Below, piece after piece: positions 53,844-63,870 of a stretch of DNA of 64,000 nucleotides. The stretch lies in assembly GCF_023074055.1 (NCBI RefSeq), contig NZ_JADPKR010000058.1, positions 1-64,000 of the forward strand. The letters are read 5' to 3'. The stretch's first letter is position 1; each line of letters begins with the position of its first letter. A program made the position numbers and the translations under genes. The notes beneath the pieces are model-generated. The model ran no database searches and was not told the DNA's origin. It saw nothing but the letters and a program-made list of their open reading frames with translations. Source of the stretch: Bradyrhizobium sp. 141. Lineage in GTDB: Bacteria > Pseudomonadota > Alphaproteobacteria > Rhizobiales > Xanthobacteraceae.

Positions 53844-54962
53844 GTGACCGAACAGCCGCTGCTCAACGAGATCAAGGCGCTGATCAAATCCTCAGGCCCG
53901 ATGCCGGTCTGGCGGTACATGGAACTGTGCCTGATGCATCCGCGCCATGGCTATTACGTCTCGCGCGATCCGCTCGGGCGTGAGGGCGACTTCACCACGG
54001 CGCCCGAGGTCAGCCAGATGTTCGGCGAGCTCTTGGGACTGTGGACCGCCTCGGTGTGGAAGCAGATGGGCTCGCCGCAATTTTTGCGGCTGATCGAGCT
54101 CGGCCCCGGCCGCGGCACCATGATGGCGGACGCGTTGCGGGCGCTCCGCGTGCTGCCGCCGCTGTACCAGGCGCTCCATGTCCACATGGTCGAGGTCAAT
54201 CCCGTGCTGCGCGAGCGGCAAGGTGCGACGCTGTCCGCCGTGCGCAACATCGACTGGCACGACAGCATCGACGACGTGCCGGAAGGACCGAGCATCATCC
54301 TCGCCAACGAATATTTCGACGTGCTGCCGATCCACCAGATGGTGAGGCTCGAGAATGGCTGGCATGAGCGCGTGATCGAGATCGATCCCAACGGCAAGCT
54401 TCAATTCGGCGCGGCGCCGGAGCCGACGCCGCGCTTCGACGTGCTGCTGCCGTCCTTGGTGCGCGCCGCGCCGGTCGGCGCTGTGTTCGAATGGCGGCCC
54501 GACGGCGAGATCATGAAGCTTGCCACGCGCGTGCGCGACCAGGACGGCGCGGCGCTGATCATCGACTACGGCCATCTGCGCAGCGATGCCGGCGATACGT
54601 TCCAGGCGATCGCACGCCACACCTTCGCCGATCCCTTGAAGGCGCCGGGCCAGGCCGACGTCACCGCCCATGTCGACTTCCAGGCGCTGGCGCGTGCGGC
54701 CGAGGATGTCGGCGCGCGCGTGCACGGGCCGGTGACGCAAGGCGACTTCCTCAAGCGTATCGGCATCGACACAAGGGCCGCCGCCTTGATGCAGAAGGCA
54801 ACGCCGGAAGTGGCCACCGACATTTCGATCGCCCTCAAGCGGCTGACGGACAGTGGGCGCAGCGGCATGGGCTCGATGTTCAAGGTGCTCGGCATCTCCG
54901 AGCCGCGGCTGACCGGCATTGCCGGCCTCAGCGATCTCGAGCAGGCCGGAGACGCCTCATGA
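53844..54962 (+). CDS. MidA/NDUFAF7-like SAM methyltransferase
   Basis: 372 residues; GTG start at 53844. YMELCLMHPRHGYYVSRDPLG and the SAM-binding LIELGPGRGTMMADAL are the MidA hallmarks. The eukaryotic homologue dimethylates a complex I Arg. It overlaps pgeF by ATGA. Role in bacteria is inferred. Confidence 0.9.
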   Translation: MTEQPLLNEIKALIKSSGPMPVWRYMELCLMHPRHGYYVSRDPLGREGDFTTAPEVSQMFGELLGLWTASVWKQMGSPQFLRLIELGPGRGTMMADALRALRVLPPLYQALHVHMVEVNPVLRERQGATLSAVRNIDWHDSIDDVPEGPSIILANEYFDVLPIHQMVRLENGWHERVIEIDPNGKLQFGAAPEPTPRFDVLLPSLVRAAPVGAVFEWRPDGEIMKLATRVRDQDGAALIIDYGHLRSDAGDTFQAIARHTFADPLKAPGQADVTAHVDFQALARAAEDVGARVHGPVTQGDFLKRIGIDTRAAALMQKATPEVATDISIALKRLTDSGRSGMGSMFKVLGISEPRLTGIAGLSDLEQAGDAS

Positions 54963-55726
54963 CGTTCGCTTCGTCGCTGCTGTCGGCCGTGCCCGGCCTG
55001 CGCCATGCCTTCTTCACCCGCGAGGGCGGCGTCTCCAGCGGCATCTATGCCGCGCTGAACGGCGGGCTCGGCTCCAACGACGATCAGGCCCTTGTCGCGG
55101 AGAACCGCCGCCGCATGGCCGAGCATGTCGGCGTCGCGCCGGAACGCTTCCTCAGCCTGCACCAGATCCATTCACCCGACGTGCTCGTCGCAGATCGCGC
55201 GTGGCCGAACGGGCCGCGGCCGAAGGGGGATGCGCTGGTGACGAAAACGCCCGGCATTGCACTCGGCGTCTCCACCGCCGATTGCGGGCCGGTGCTGTTC
55301 GTCGATCCCAACGCGCGCGTGATCGGCGGCGCGCATGCGGGGTGGAAGGGCGCGCTGACTGGCGTGCTGGAGGCGACGATCTCCGCGATGGAGAAACTCG
55401 GCGCCACGCGCGGCGGCATCATCGCCGCGATCGGGCCGCTGATCCGCCAGGAGAGCTACGAGGTCGGCAACGAGTTCGTCGCACGCTTCATCGAAGCGGA
55501 TGCGGACAACGCTGTCTTCTTCATTCCGTCGGTGCGCGAGGGACACGCGAGGTTCGATCTCGCCGGCTTCATCCGCAAGCGGCTGGACGCCGCCGGCATC
55601 CTGATGATCGACGATCTTGGTGTGGACACCTACGCCGACGAGCGCTTCTTCAGCTATCGCCGTTCGGTCCATCGCAAGGAGCCGGATTACGGTCGTCACG
55701 TTCACGCGATCGCGCTTGAAGCGTGA
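54959..55726 (+). CDS. pgeF: Polyphenol oxidase/purine nucleoside phosphorylase PgeF
   Basis: 255 residues. The metal/active-site residues lie in SLHQIHSPDV, VSTADCGPVL and AHAGWKGA (His, Cys, His). The YfiH/PgeF family has been linked to peptidoglycan editing and purine nucleoside cleavage. Its ATG overlaps the methyltransferase stop. Confidence 0.9.
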   Translation: MTFASSLLSAVPGLRHAFFTREGGVSSGIYAALNGGLGSNDDQALVAENRRRMAEHVGVAPERFLSLHQIHSPDVLVADRAWPNGPRPKGDALVTKTPGIALGVSTADCGPVLFVDPNARVIGGAHAGWKGALTGVLEATISAMEKLGATRGGIIAAIGPLIRQESYEVGNEFVARFIEADADNAVFFIPSVREGHARFDLAGFIRKRLDAAGILMIDDLGVDTYADERFFSYRRSVHRKEPDYGRHVHAIALEA

Positions 55727-55984
55727 GGTCTCGTGCCCCGGACGCGGCGCAGCACGTAAGTGATGCGCCGCAGAGCCGGGGCCCACGTCTCCGCGATCTC
55801 GATCTCACCGGCCTTCTGGGTCCCGGTTCAGCGCAGCGGCACTACGCGCCGCAGCGCGCCCGGGACACGAAACCTCCGATGTGACGCATACCCAGGCAGC
55901 AACGCCCGAATTCCTGTGGTCCCCCGTTTGTGTCGCCCCCGCCCTAGACCTTAATCGATTTTAACGATATCGCTGCCCTCCATA
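55727..55984. repeat. Intergenic repeat, family D
   Basis: A GTGCCCCGGACGCGGCGCAGC..GGGCCC arrangement and a GGGTCCCGG..CCCGGGACACG pairing. A related form is at 63776-63870. About 30 bases upstream of the lipoprotein remain for a promoter. Confidence 0.55.
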
Positions 55985-56599
55985 ATGAGGGACGCGTCAT
56001 CCATCTTGCGCCGCGCGGGCTCGCGCGTGCTGGCGGTCATGCTGCTGGCGGCTGCGACCGCGCTCGGCGGCTGCGCCGGCGGCGGCGGCGCAGCCAACTC
56101 CTATGCCATGGCGCCGAGCGCCGGCAGTGGGGCGACGGTCGCCTTCGAATCCATCGACGGCCCGCCACCGCAGGTATTCGACCGCATGGTCGGCGTGCTC
56201 GACAGCGAATCCAAGCTGCGCAGCCTGTCCGTCGTCTCCCGCGAGGGCACGGCCGCCTACCGCGTGCGCAGCTACCTTTCCGCCCAGGTGGTGCGCGGCA
56301 AGACCGTGATCGCCTGGGTCTGGGACGTCTACGACGCCAACCAGCAGCGGGCGTTGCGCCTCTCCGGCGAGGAACCGACCTCGGCGAAGGCTGGACGGGA
56401 TGCATGGGCGGCAGCCGACGATCTGGTGCTGCGGAAGATCGCCCAGGCCGGATTCAGCGGCCTTTCCAACATGATCAACGGAACGCCGGATGCTCCTGGC
56501 GCAGCTCCAGGCCTGCGGGGACCGGCGGTGGCGACCGTTATTCCGGCCGCGCCCGCGCCGGACATGCCGGCCTCAGCCCTCGGCTATGCCGAGCGCTAA
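55985..56599 (+). CDS. Putative lipoprotein
   Basis: 204 residues. The lipobox LGGC places the modified Cys at 30 after a signal peptide. The mature part starts Gly/Ala-rich, then a single domain (VAFESIDGPPPQVFDRMVGVLDSE...) without a recognised name. Probably periplasm-facing outer-membrane lipoprotein. Function unknown. Confidence 0.8.
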   Translation: MRDASSILRRAGSRVLAVMLLAAATALGGCAGGGGAANSYAMAPSAGSGATVAFESIDGPPPQVFDRMVGVLDSESKLRSLSVVSREGTAAYRVRSYLSAQVVRGKTVIAWVWDVYDANQQRALRLSGEEPTSAKAGRDAWAAADDLVLRKIAQAGFSGLSNMINGTPDAPGAAPGLRGPAVATVIPAAPAPDMPASALGYAER

Positions 56600-56791
56600 C
56601 CCCCGCTAAACCACGGCCTCAAGTCGCGGCCAAGCCGTTGGCCCGACTCAGGATTTTCGGAGGGAAAACGTATCATCCCGGGTTGCCATTGCAGCCTCGC
56701 GCCTGATATTTCCTCGCCCGTCGTAACCGTGCTTCCAGTGGGATCTGAGATGTTGAACGTCGTGTCCAGCAAAGCGCGGGAGGAAGCGTCC

Positions 56792-57745
<954 letters not shown>

Positions 57746-57762
57746 TTTTCGTTTCCGGTCTC

Positions 57763-57851
57763 GTAAGGTGGGCAAAGGCGCAAAGCGCCGTGCCCACCTT
57801 TTTTTTGTTGCACGAGAAGAGGTGGGCACGCTTGCGCTTTGCCCACCCTAC
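57763..57851. repeat. Palindromic intergenic repeat, family B (copy 3)
   Basis: GTAAGGTGGGCAAAGGCGC..GCCCACCCTACGG between prs and ribH2, with an inner T-rich loop. Confidence 0.85.
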
Positions 57852-57861
57852 GGCAGTCTGC

Positions 57862-58422
57862 CTAGCCCACAATCCCCGCAGCGACCTGGCCGCGCAGACG
57901 TTCGAGGCCAAGCAATGTCTCCGCGCAGGCGGCCGCCACCTCGACACCCTTGATCGCGAAATGCTTGCGGAAGAAGTCGTAGTGCACCTCGGTCTCGTGG
58001 AATTGCTGCGGCGTCAGCACGGCTGAGAATACCGGCACCTCGGTGCGGAGCTGCACGTCCATCAGCGCCTTGATCACGGTGTCGGCGACGAACTCGTGGC
58101 GGTAGATGCCGCCGTCGACGACGAGGCCCGCCGCGACGATCGCGGTGTAGCGCCGCGTCTTGGCGAGGACCTGCGCGTGCAGCGGGATCTCGAACGAGCC
58201 CGGCACCTCGAAAACGTCGACATGGGTGAGGTGCCGCGCCTCGGCCTCTCTCACGAAGGCAATGCGGGCCGCCTCGACCACCTCTCGATGCCAGCAGGCC
58301 TGCACGAAAGCGACCCGCTGCGGCTTTGCGAAGCGCGGGTGCTCGGTCGCCGGCCCCTGCGGAACCGGCGGTTGGACGACTTGGGACGTTTCGGCTTGGG
58401 TATCTTGCAACATCTGATTCAT
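57862..58422 (-). CDS. ribH2: 6,7-dimethyl-8-ribityllumazine synthase, type 2
   Basis: 186 residues, with an N-terminal extension of about 32. RibH2 (decameric) features: FVQACWHREVV, FEVPGSFEIP and the catalytic His H109 in DGGIYRHEF, plus LTPQQFHETEVHYDFF. Makes the riboflavin precursor. Type 2 genes in rhizobia and Brucella sit alone under an FMN riboswitch, as here. Confidence 0.92.
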   Translation of the reverse strand: MNQMLQDTQAETSQVVQPPVPQGPATEHPRFAKPQRVAFVQACWHREVVEAARIAFVREAEARHLTHVDVFEVPGSFEIPLHAQVLAKTRRYTAIVAAGLVVDGGIYRHEFVADTVIKALMDVQLRTEVPVFSAVLTPQQFHETEVHYDFFRKHFAIKGVEVAAACAETLLGLERLRGQVAAGIVG

Positions 58423-58503
58423 GGCTTTCCTCGGTTTAAGGACCAGAATCAGGGCACACGGAACGACAAACAGCCGCATCTTGCGATGCGTCTGCCACCG
58501 ACC

Positions 58504-58669
58504 GTTCTCTTTCATCCGGACTTTGACCGTCGGCTTCGGAATTGCACCGAATCTGCTGACCCTTCCCTTCAGCAAAATCCTTCTCAGGAAAAAGCCGGGG
58601 GAAGGCGCTCGCGGGCTTAGGCCTTTCGGCCCTTACCGCCGGTGGGGACTTTCACCCCGCCCTGAGAAC
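58504..58669 (-). promoter_or_regulatory. FMN riboswitch (RFN element)
   Basis: The minus strand reads GTTCTCAGGGCGGGGTGAAA, then CCCCACCGGCGGTAA, AGCCCGCGAGCG, GGTCAGCAGATTCGGTG and CCGACGGTCAAAGTCCGG ending GATGAAAGAGAAC: all the conserved RFN joints. The aptamer ends about 80 bases before the ribH2 ATG, so translation-level control is plausible. Confidence 0.96.
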
Positions 58670-59126
58670 ATCGGCCGCCCGGGATGAACGGCCTGCCGGG
58701 AAATATGCAGCCCTCGCGCGGTCGCGGCAAGCGTGTTCCGCATGGGCAAATCGCATGGTCCCATGCCATCGCCGTGGGAGTGGCCCTCGCCGCACGGAAT
58801 TAACGATTGCCTCCCTCCCCTGGATCCGATTCCGGTTTGTTCTCCTCCATCCGGATTGGGGACTCCCGGCGTTAAGAATTGTGGCGGAGATGAGCTGTGG
58901 ACGAACGAGTCCTGGCTTGTGGACGGACTCGGGACCCCGTTGCGCAGATTCCGCAAATCACATCACTTGATCCGCGACAGGCCCGCGCTGATCCAAGGGG
59001 ATCGCAAGAGCGACACCAAGGGATCGCAGCAGCGTTTCCGAGGGGATTGCTAGCGACGTTGAGGGAGTTCGCCGGGCCAGCCGCGTGCGTATCAAAGACA
59101 ACAAGAAGGCAAGAGGTCGAGACGGC
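58670..59126. other. Intergenic region between ribH2 and YbjN genes
   Basis: No gene. Includes the promoter side of the riboswitch and, near 58896-58935, an imperfect direct repeat of TGTGGACGAACGAG / TGTGGACGGACTCG. No recognised binding site. Confidence 0.5.
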
Positions 59127-59627
59127 ATGTCCCTGCTCGAAGGCACTATCGATTCCAAAAGCCATCCGCTCGCGGTGGTCGAGGATATCGCTGCCAGCAA
59201 CAACTGGCCGTTCGAACGCTCCGGCGAAGACGAACTCACGATTGTCTCGAAGGGACAATGGACCGACTACCAGCTCTCCTTCACCTGGATGGGCGAGATC
59301 GAGGCGCTGCATCTGGCCTGCGCCTTCGACATGAAGATTCCGACTGCGCGCCGCGGCGAGGTGCAGCGGCTCGTCGCCGCCGTGAACGAGCAATTGTGGG
59401 TCGGCCATTTCGACCTGTGGACCACCACCGGCATGGTCATGCACCGCCAGGCACTGGTGCTGCCGGGCGGACTTACCGCCTCGACCGCGCAATGCGAAGC
59501 CATGCTCGCCGGCGCCATCCACGCCTGCGAGCGCTACTTCCCGGCGTTCCAGTTCGTGGTGTGGGCCGGCAAGACCACGACCGAGGCGATGGACGCGGCG
59601 ATGTTCGACACGGTGGGAGAGGCGTAA
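59127..59627 (+). CDS. YbjN domain protein
   Basis: 166 residues. DELTIVSKGQWTDYQLSFTWMGE and LACAFDMKIPTARRGEVQRL match the YbjN fold (type III secretion-chaperone-like). Start 59127 (MSLLEGTIDSKSHPLAVVED). A likely stress-related chaperone-like protein. Followed by proC. Confidence 0.8.
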   Translation: MSLLEGTIDSKSHPLAVVEDIAASNNWPFERSGEDELTIVSKGQWTDYQLSFTWMGEIEALHLACAFDMKIPTARRGEVQRLVAAVNEQLWVGHFDLWTTTGMVMHRQALVLPGGLTASTAQCEAMLAGAIHACERYFPAFQFVVWAGKTTTEAMDAAMFDTVGEA

Positions 59628-59801
59628 GGGATCGCCTCTCTCCAGCATCGTCCCGGACGAGCGAAGCGAAGATCCGGGACCCATACCGCGTGATGCCGCT
59701 TGTGGCACGCGGCTTGTTGCTAACACCTCCATCCGTTAAGACCACTCGTGGTTATGGGTCCCCGCTTTCGCGGGGACGACACCGAGCTTGTGGTAGCAGC
59801 G

Positions 59802-60626
59802 ATGACAAACAACACGCTCCAAAACATCACCGGCACCATCCTGCTCGCCGGCGCCGGCAAGATGGGCGGTGCGATGCTGACCGGATGGCTTTCGGGCGGG
59901 CTCGACCCGCGCCGCCTCGCCGTGATCGATCCGTTCATCTCGCCGGAGATCACCGCGCTTGCCGCCAAGGGCGTTGCGCTCAATCCAGACATGAAGACCG
60001 TCGGCCCGGTCGAGACGCTGGTCGTCGCGGTGAAGCCGCAGATGTTCCGCGAGGCCGGCGCCAAATTGAAGGCGTTCGTCTCTGACAAGACCTCGGTCGT
60101 CTCGATCATGGCGGGAACCACGATCGCATCGCTCCAGGAGGTCTGCGGCGGCGCCGTGGTGCGCGCGATGCCGAACACGCCGGCCGCGATCGGCCGCGGC
60201 ATCACCGTTGCGGTCGCGGCAAAGACCGTCAGCAGCGCACAGCGCGCGGTGGCCGATGCGCTGCTGCGCGCCACCGGCTCGGTCGAATGGGTCGACGATG
60301 AAAGCCTGATGGACGCGGTGACTGCCGTCTCCGGATCGGGCCCGGCCTATGTGTTCCTGCTCGCCGAGGAGCTCGCGCGCGCCGGCGTCGAGGCCGGACT
60401 GCCCGAGGCGCTGGCGACGAAGCTTGCGCGCGAGACCGTTGCCGGCTCCGGCGAGCTGCTGCACCAGTCGGAGCTGCCCTCCGCGACGCTGCGCCAGAAC
60501 GTTACCTCGCCCGGCGGCACCACGGCCGCAGCGCTCGGCGTGCTGATGGGCGAGCCCGGCCTGCGCGATCTCATGATCCGCGCGATCGCGGCGGCGACGA
60601 AGCGGTCGCAGGAATTGGCGAAGTAA
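59802..60626 (+). CDS. proC: Pyrroline-5-carboxylate reductase
   Basis: 274 residues. Final step of proline synthesis, NAD(P)H-dependent. ILLAGAGKMGGAMLTGWL, VKPQMF, MPNTPAAIGRG and NVTSPGGTTAAAL are all present. Start 59802 agrees with a short N-terminus before the nucleotide motif. Confidence 0.94.
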   Translation: MTNNTLQNITGTILLAGAGKMGGAMLTGWLSGGLDPRRLAVIDPFISPEITALAAKGVALNPDMKTVGPVETLVVAVKPQMFREAGAKLKAFVSDKTSVVSIMAGTTIASLQEVCGGAVVRAMPNTPAAIGRGITVAVAAKTVSSAQRAVADALLRATGSVEWVDDESLMDAVTAVSGSGPAYVFLLAEELARAGVEAGLPEALATKLARETVAGSGELLHQSELPSATLRQNVTSPGGTTAAALGVLMGEPGLRDLMIRAIAAATKRSQELAK

Positions 60627-60635
60627 GACGGTGCA

Positions 60636-60726
60636 GTAGGGTGGGCAAAGCGAAGCGTGCCCACCAATTCATTCGCGTTTCCGGAGAGATGGTGGGCACG
60701 GCGCTCCGCGCCTTTGCCCACCCTAC
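60636..60726. repeat. Palindromic intergenic repeat, family B (copy 4)
   Basis: GTAGGGTGGGCAAAGCG..CGCCTTTGCCCACCCTAC between proC and the thioesterase gene. Its last bases overlap the thioesterase stop region. Confidence 0.85.
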
Positions 60727-61127
60727 GATGTCGAGCCAGCCCCCAGCCGCTTGTTGAACATCTCGACATTGACAAGCCCGCGCGCGTGGCGGCCTTCGCC
60801 GAGCTTGCGTGTGCCCTCGAACGCCTCCACCTCGAAGCGGATGACGAGGCGCTCGACCGCGACCACCTTCGCGGTGGTCCGCACCGTCGCGCCGACGAGC
60901 GCGGCTGCGAGATGGCGGATATCGACCTCGGTGCCGACGGTGACCCAACCCGGCTGAAGCGCGGCGCGGATCGCGTCACCCGACGTCATCTCCATCTCCA
61001 GGATCATCATCGGCGTCGCATAAACAAAAGGCATGCCGGACACGAAATGCCCGACCGTGCGCTCCACTGGGACCACCAGCGTGCGCTCTGCGCTCATGCC
61101 GATCGTGATGAAGTCGCGTGCGTCCAT
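60723..61127 (-). CDS. FlK-like thioesterase
   Basis: 134 residues, hot-dog fold. VYATPMMILEMEM, VGTEVDIRHLAAALVGATV and GEGRHARGLVNVEMF follow the FlK (fluoroacetyl-CoA thioesterase) pattern of Thr, Glu and His. Physiological substrate unknown. The stop is at the edge of a family B repeat. Confidence 0.8.
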   Translation of the reverse strand: MDARDFITIGMSAERTLVVPVERTVGHFVSGMPFVYATPMMILEMEMTSGDAIRAALQPGWVTVGTEVDIRHLAAALVGATVRTTAKVVAVERLVIRFEVEAFEGTRKLGEGRHARGLVNVEMFNKRLGAGSTS

Positions 61128-61260
61128 GGTGCTTGCTCGTCATTCCGGGGCGCGCGAAGCGCGAACCCGGAATCCAGAGATTGTCGATCGAGATTCCCCA
61201 ATGCGCCATTGCGCATTGTGGTTCAGCCCTGATGGGCTGCCCCGGAATGACGCTAACGCG

Positions 61261-61464
61261 TCACTTCTTCGCAGCCGCCGCGCGCTCCACGAACGTCTTG
61301 CCGCCCTTCATCTTGTGGCGGAGCGGGGCTTCGTTGATCTGGATGACGACGGCATCGGCATCGACGCCGAGATTCTTCACCAGCGCCTGGGTGATGTCGC
61401 GCATCATGCCGGCCTTCTGCTCGTCGGTGCGGCCTTCGGCCATGCTGACAGTGATCTCAGGCAT
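61261..61464 (-). CDS. 4-oxalocrotonate tautomerase family protein
   Basis: 67 residues. The catalytic N-terminal Pro is P2 (MPEITVSMAEGRTDEQK) and the hydrophobic beta2 follows (VVIQINEAP). A small homo-oligomeric isomerase. Start 61464 is required to expose Pro; the longer frame is repeat. Substrate unknown. Confidence 0.85.
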   Translation of the reverse strand: MPEITVSMAEGRTDEQKAGMMRDITQALVKNLGVDADAVVIQINEAPLRHKMKGGKTFVERAAAAKK

Positions 61465-61484
61465 CGTCTTCTCCCTGCTGTTCT

Positions 61485-61567
61485 CGTCATGGCCGGGCTT
61501 GTCCCGGCCATCCACGTTCTTCTCATCAAACAAGACGTGGCTGCCCGGGACAAGTCCGGGCATGACG
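61485..61567. repeat. Palindromic intergenic repeat, family A (copy 5)
   Basis: CGTCATGGCCGGGCTTGTCC..GGACAAGTCCGGGCATGACG between the tautomerase and hisS genes. Confidence 0.85.
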
Positions 61568-61581
61568 GCTTGGCGGAATGG

Positions 61582-63102
61582 CTATCCCCAGTTTACGTCA
61601 TGGCGGGCCAAGACCTCGCGCACCTTGGCGACGAGATCGGCTTCGCTGCACGAGAACTGCGCCGGGCGGCTCTCGCGCCATTCCTGGTTGGAGGCGATCG
61701 CGGCCGCCGCCTTGGCGCCTTCGATCAGATCCTTGATCTGCAGCTCGCCGCGCGCCTTTTCATCCGAGCCCTGGATGATCACGCACGGTGAGTTGCGGCG
61801 GTCGGCATATTTGAGCTGGTTCCCCATGTTCTTGGGATTGCCGAGATAGAGCTCGGCGCGGATGCCGGCGGTGCGCAAGCTTGCGACCATCTTCTGATAG
61901 TCGGCGACGCGGTCGCGGTCGAACACGGTGACGACGACGGGGCCGAATTCGGGCCGCGTGTCGAGCTTGCCGAGCAGCGTCAGCGCGGCCTGCAAGCGCG
62001 ACACGCCGATCGAGAATCCGGTTGCCGGCACGGGCTCGCCGCGGAAGCGCGAGACGAGGCCATCGTAGCGCCCGCCGCCGCCGACCGAGCCGAAGCGCAC
62101 CGGGCGGCCCTTCTCATCCTTGGTCTCGAGCAGGAGTTCGACCTCGTAGACGGGGCCGGTGTAATATTCGAGGCCGCGCACGACGGACGGATCGATCTTG
62201 ATGCGGTCCGCACCGTAGCCCGACGCCGTGACAAGCTTGGCAATCTCTTCCAGCTCGCTCACGCCAGCCTGACCGACTTCGCTCTTAGCAAGGTAAGTCT
62301 CTGCGGCGGCGATGGCCTCTTTCCAATCGTCGCGCGGTTTGGTGATGGCGAGAACGACATCAGCCTCCTCCGCGTTCAAATTGGCGCCTTTCGTGAAGTC
62401 GCCCTTGCCTTCTTCGCCGCCGTCCCATCGTCCCGGGCCGAGCAATTTGCGCACTTCATCGGCAGAAAACTTGTCGAGCTTGTCGATCGCGCGCAGCACG
62501 GTGAGCCTGCGTGCAGCGTTCTCGGCGCCGCCGAGCCCGATCGCCTCCAGCACGCCGTCGAGCACCTTTCGGTTATTGACCTTCACAACGTAGGAGCCGC
62601 GCGCGATGCCGAGCGCCTCCATCGTATCCGCAGCCATCATGCAGATCTCGGCATCCGCCGCCGGCGTCGCCGAGCCGACCGTATCGGCATCGAACTGCAT
62701 GAACTGGCGGAAGCGGCCGGGGCCGGGCTTTTCGTTGCGGAAGACGTAGCCGACGCGGTAGCTGCGGTAGGGCAAGACCAGCGCGTCGGTGCCATAGCGC
62801 TCGCCGACATAGCGGGCGAGCGGCGCGGTCAAATCGTAGCGCAAGCTGATCCACTGCTCGTCGTCGTCCTGGAACGAGAACACGCCCTCGTTCGGACGAT
62901 CCTGGTCGGGCAGGAACTTGCCGAGCGCGTCGGTGTATTCCATCGCCGGCGTCTCGACGGGCTCGAACCCGTAGAGCTCGTAGACGGCGCGGATCTTCTC
63001 GACCATCTCGCGCGTCGCCCGGATCGCTGCGGGGTCGCGATCCTCTAGCCCGCGCGGCAGGCGCGCCTTCAGTTTCTGGGGTTTTTTGGATTTCTCGGCC
63101 AT
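61582..63102 (-). CDS. hisS: Histidyl-tRNA synthetase
   Basis: 506 residues, longer than the usual bacterial 420-430. Class-II motifs are intact: RYDLTAPLARYV (motif 2 region start), VFRNEKPGPGRFRQFMQFD (motif 2 loop), VRGLEYYTGPVYE and GFSIGVSRLQ (motif 3). The basic N-terminal MAEKSKKPQKLKARLPRG and a long insertion near 220-275 enlarge it. The motif 2 loop differs from the canonical bacterial HERPQKGRYRQF. Followed on the same strand by the tautomerase. Confidence 0.94.
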   Translation of the reverse strand: MAEKSKKPQKLKARLPRGLEDRDPAAIRATREMVEKIRAVYELYGFEPVETPAMEYTDALGKFLPDQDRPNEGVFSFQDDDEQWISLRYDLTAPLARYVGERYGTDALVLPYRSYRVGYVFRNEKPGPGRFRQFMQFDADTVGSATPAADAEICMMAADTMEALGIARGSYVVKVNNRKVLDGVLEAIGLGGAENAARRLTVLRAIDKLDKFSADEVRKLLGPGRWDGGEEGKGDFTKGANLNAEEADVVLAITKPRDDWKEAIAAAETYLAKSEVGQAGVSELEEIAKLVTASGYGADRIKIDPSVVRGLEYYTGPVYEVELLLETKDEKGRPVRFGSVGGGGRYDGLVSRFRGEPVPATGFSIGVSRLQAALTLLGKLDTRPEFGPVVVTVFDRDRVADYQKMVASLRTAGIRAELYLGNPKNMGNQLKYADRRNSPCVIIQGSDEKARGELQIKDLIEGAKAAAAIASNQEWRESRPAQFSCSEADLVAKVREVLARHDVNWG

Positions 63103-63142
63103 GCGCGGCGTTTACCAGCCGGGGCACGAGGCGGCAACTGCC

Positions 63143-63667
63143 CTACGGCTGCTCCATCCGCGCCCGGAGCGCGTCGGCGTCGGCTTTCGGCATGGATTTG
63201 AGCAGCGGCTTGATGGTTTCGCCGCCGACGATCTTGCCGTTGCGCATGAACATCCAGTCCGAGATGTCGGCCTCAACGAATTTGACCTCTTCGCCTGCCC
63301 GCTTGCCCGGCAGGTCGCGCGGCTCATTGGCGAACACGCCGGAATAGCTGCCGTTGGGCAGCTTCTTGATTTCGGCGATCCAGATGTGCTCCCCGCCCTT
63401 GCGGGTGGAAAAGTGCGCTTTGAGGGAATGCCCGGTCTCCGACGGCTTTGGCGCGTCATAGGAAGCCCAGAAGGTCGGAATCGTGCCGCGAGCGCGCGCG
63501 ATCGCGGCATTCATCTCGGGATCGGCGGTGCGCACGTCGACGACCGGGGAGCGGTCTTGCGCGACCACCTCGTGCGTGGGGCCGATGGTCAGGATGCCGA
63601 AGACGGAGACGCCGGCGATTGCGGCGAGAACGACCCATTTCATCGGTGGGGAGAGCTTAGCTGCCAT
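63143..63667 (-). CDS. DUF2314 membrane-anchored protein
   Basis: 174 residues. One N-terminal hydrophobic helix (WVVLAAIAGVSVFGIL) then a DUF2314 domain (MNAAIARARGTIPTFWASYD, HIWIAEIKKLPNGSYSGVFANEP, DWMFMRNGKIVGGETIKPLL). Function unknown. A start at 63643 is also possible. Confidence 0.8.
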   Translation of the reverse strand: MAAKLSPPMKWVVLAAIAGVSVFGILTIGPTHEVVAQDRSPVVDVRTADPEMNAAIARARGTIPTFWASYDAPKPSETGHSLKAHFSTRKGGEHIWIAEIKKLPNGSYSGVFANEPRDLPGKRAGEEVKFVEADISDWMFMRNGKIVGGETIKPLLKSMPKADADALRARMEQP

Positions 63668-63775
63668 GATCGCGATATCCAGGATGACTCGATGTATCCT
63701 GGCTTTGTCGCGGAGTTATGGCGGTGCGTTCATGGAGTTAGATGCCGCGACGTTCCCCGGATGCTGCGCAGCGCG

Positions 63776-63870
63776 CCGCCTCTTGGCGGCGTGGTGCGCT
63801 GCTGATCCGGGGTCCAGCCACTGGCACTCTGGGTCCCGGCTCGCGCTTTGCGCGTCCGGGACACGAGGCC
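63776..63870. repeat. Intergenic repeat, family D (copy 2)
   Basis: A GCCGCCTCTTGGCGGCG hairpin, then GGGTCCCGG..CCGGGACACGAGG. Related to the repeat at 55727-55984. Confidence 0.55.

Noticed and set aside
58896..58935. TGTGGACG direct repeats as DnaA boxes or an origin
   Set aside because: They do not fit TTATCCACA, and typical alphaproteobacterial origin neighbours (hemE, dnaA, parAB) are absent.
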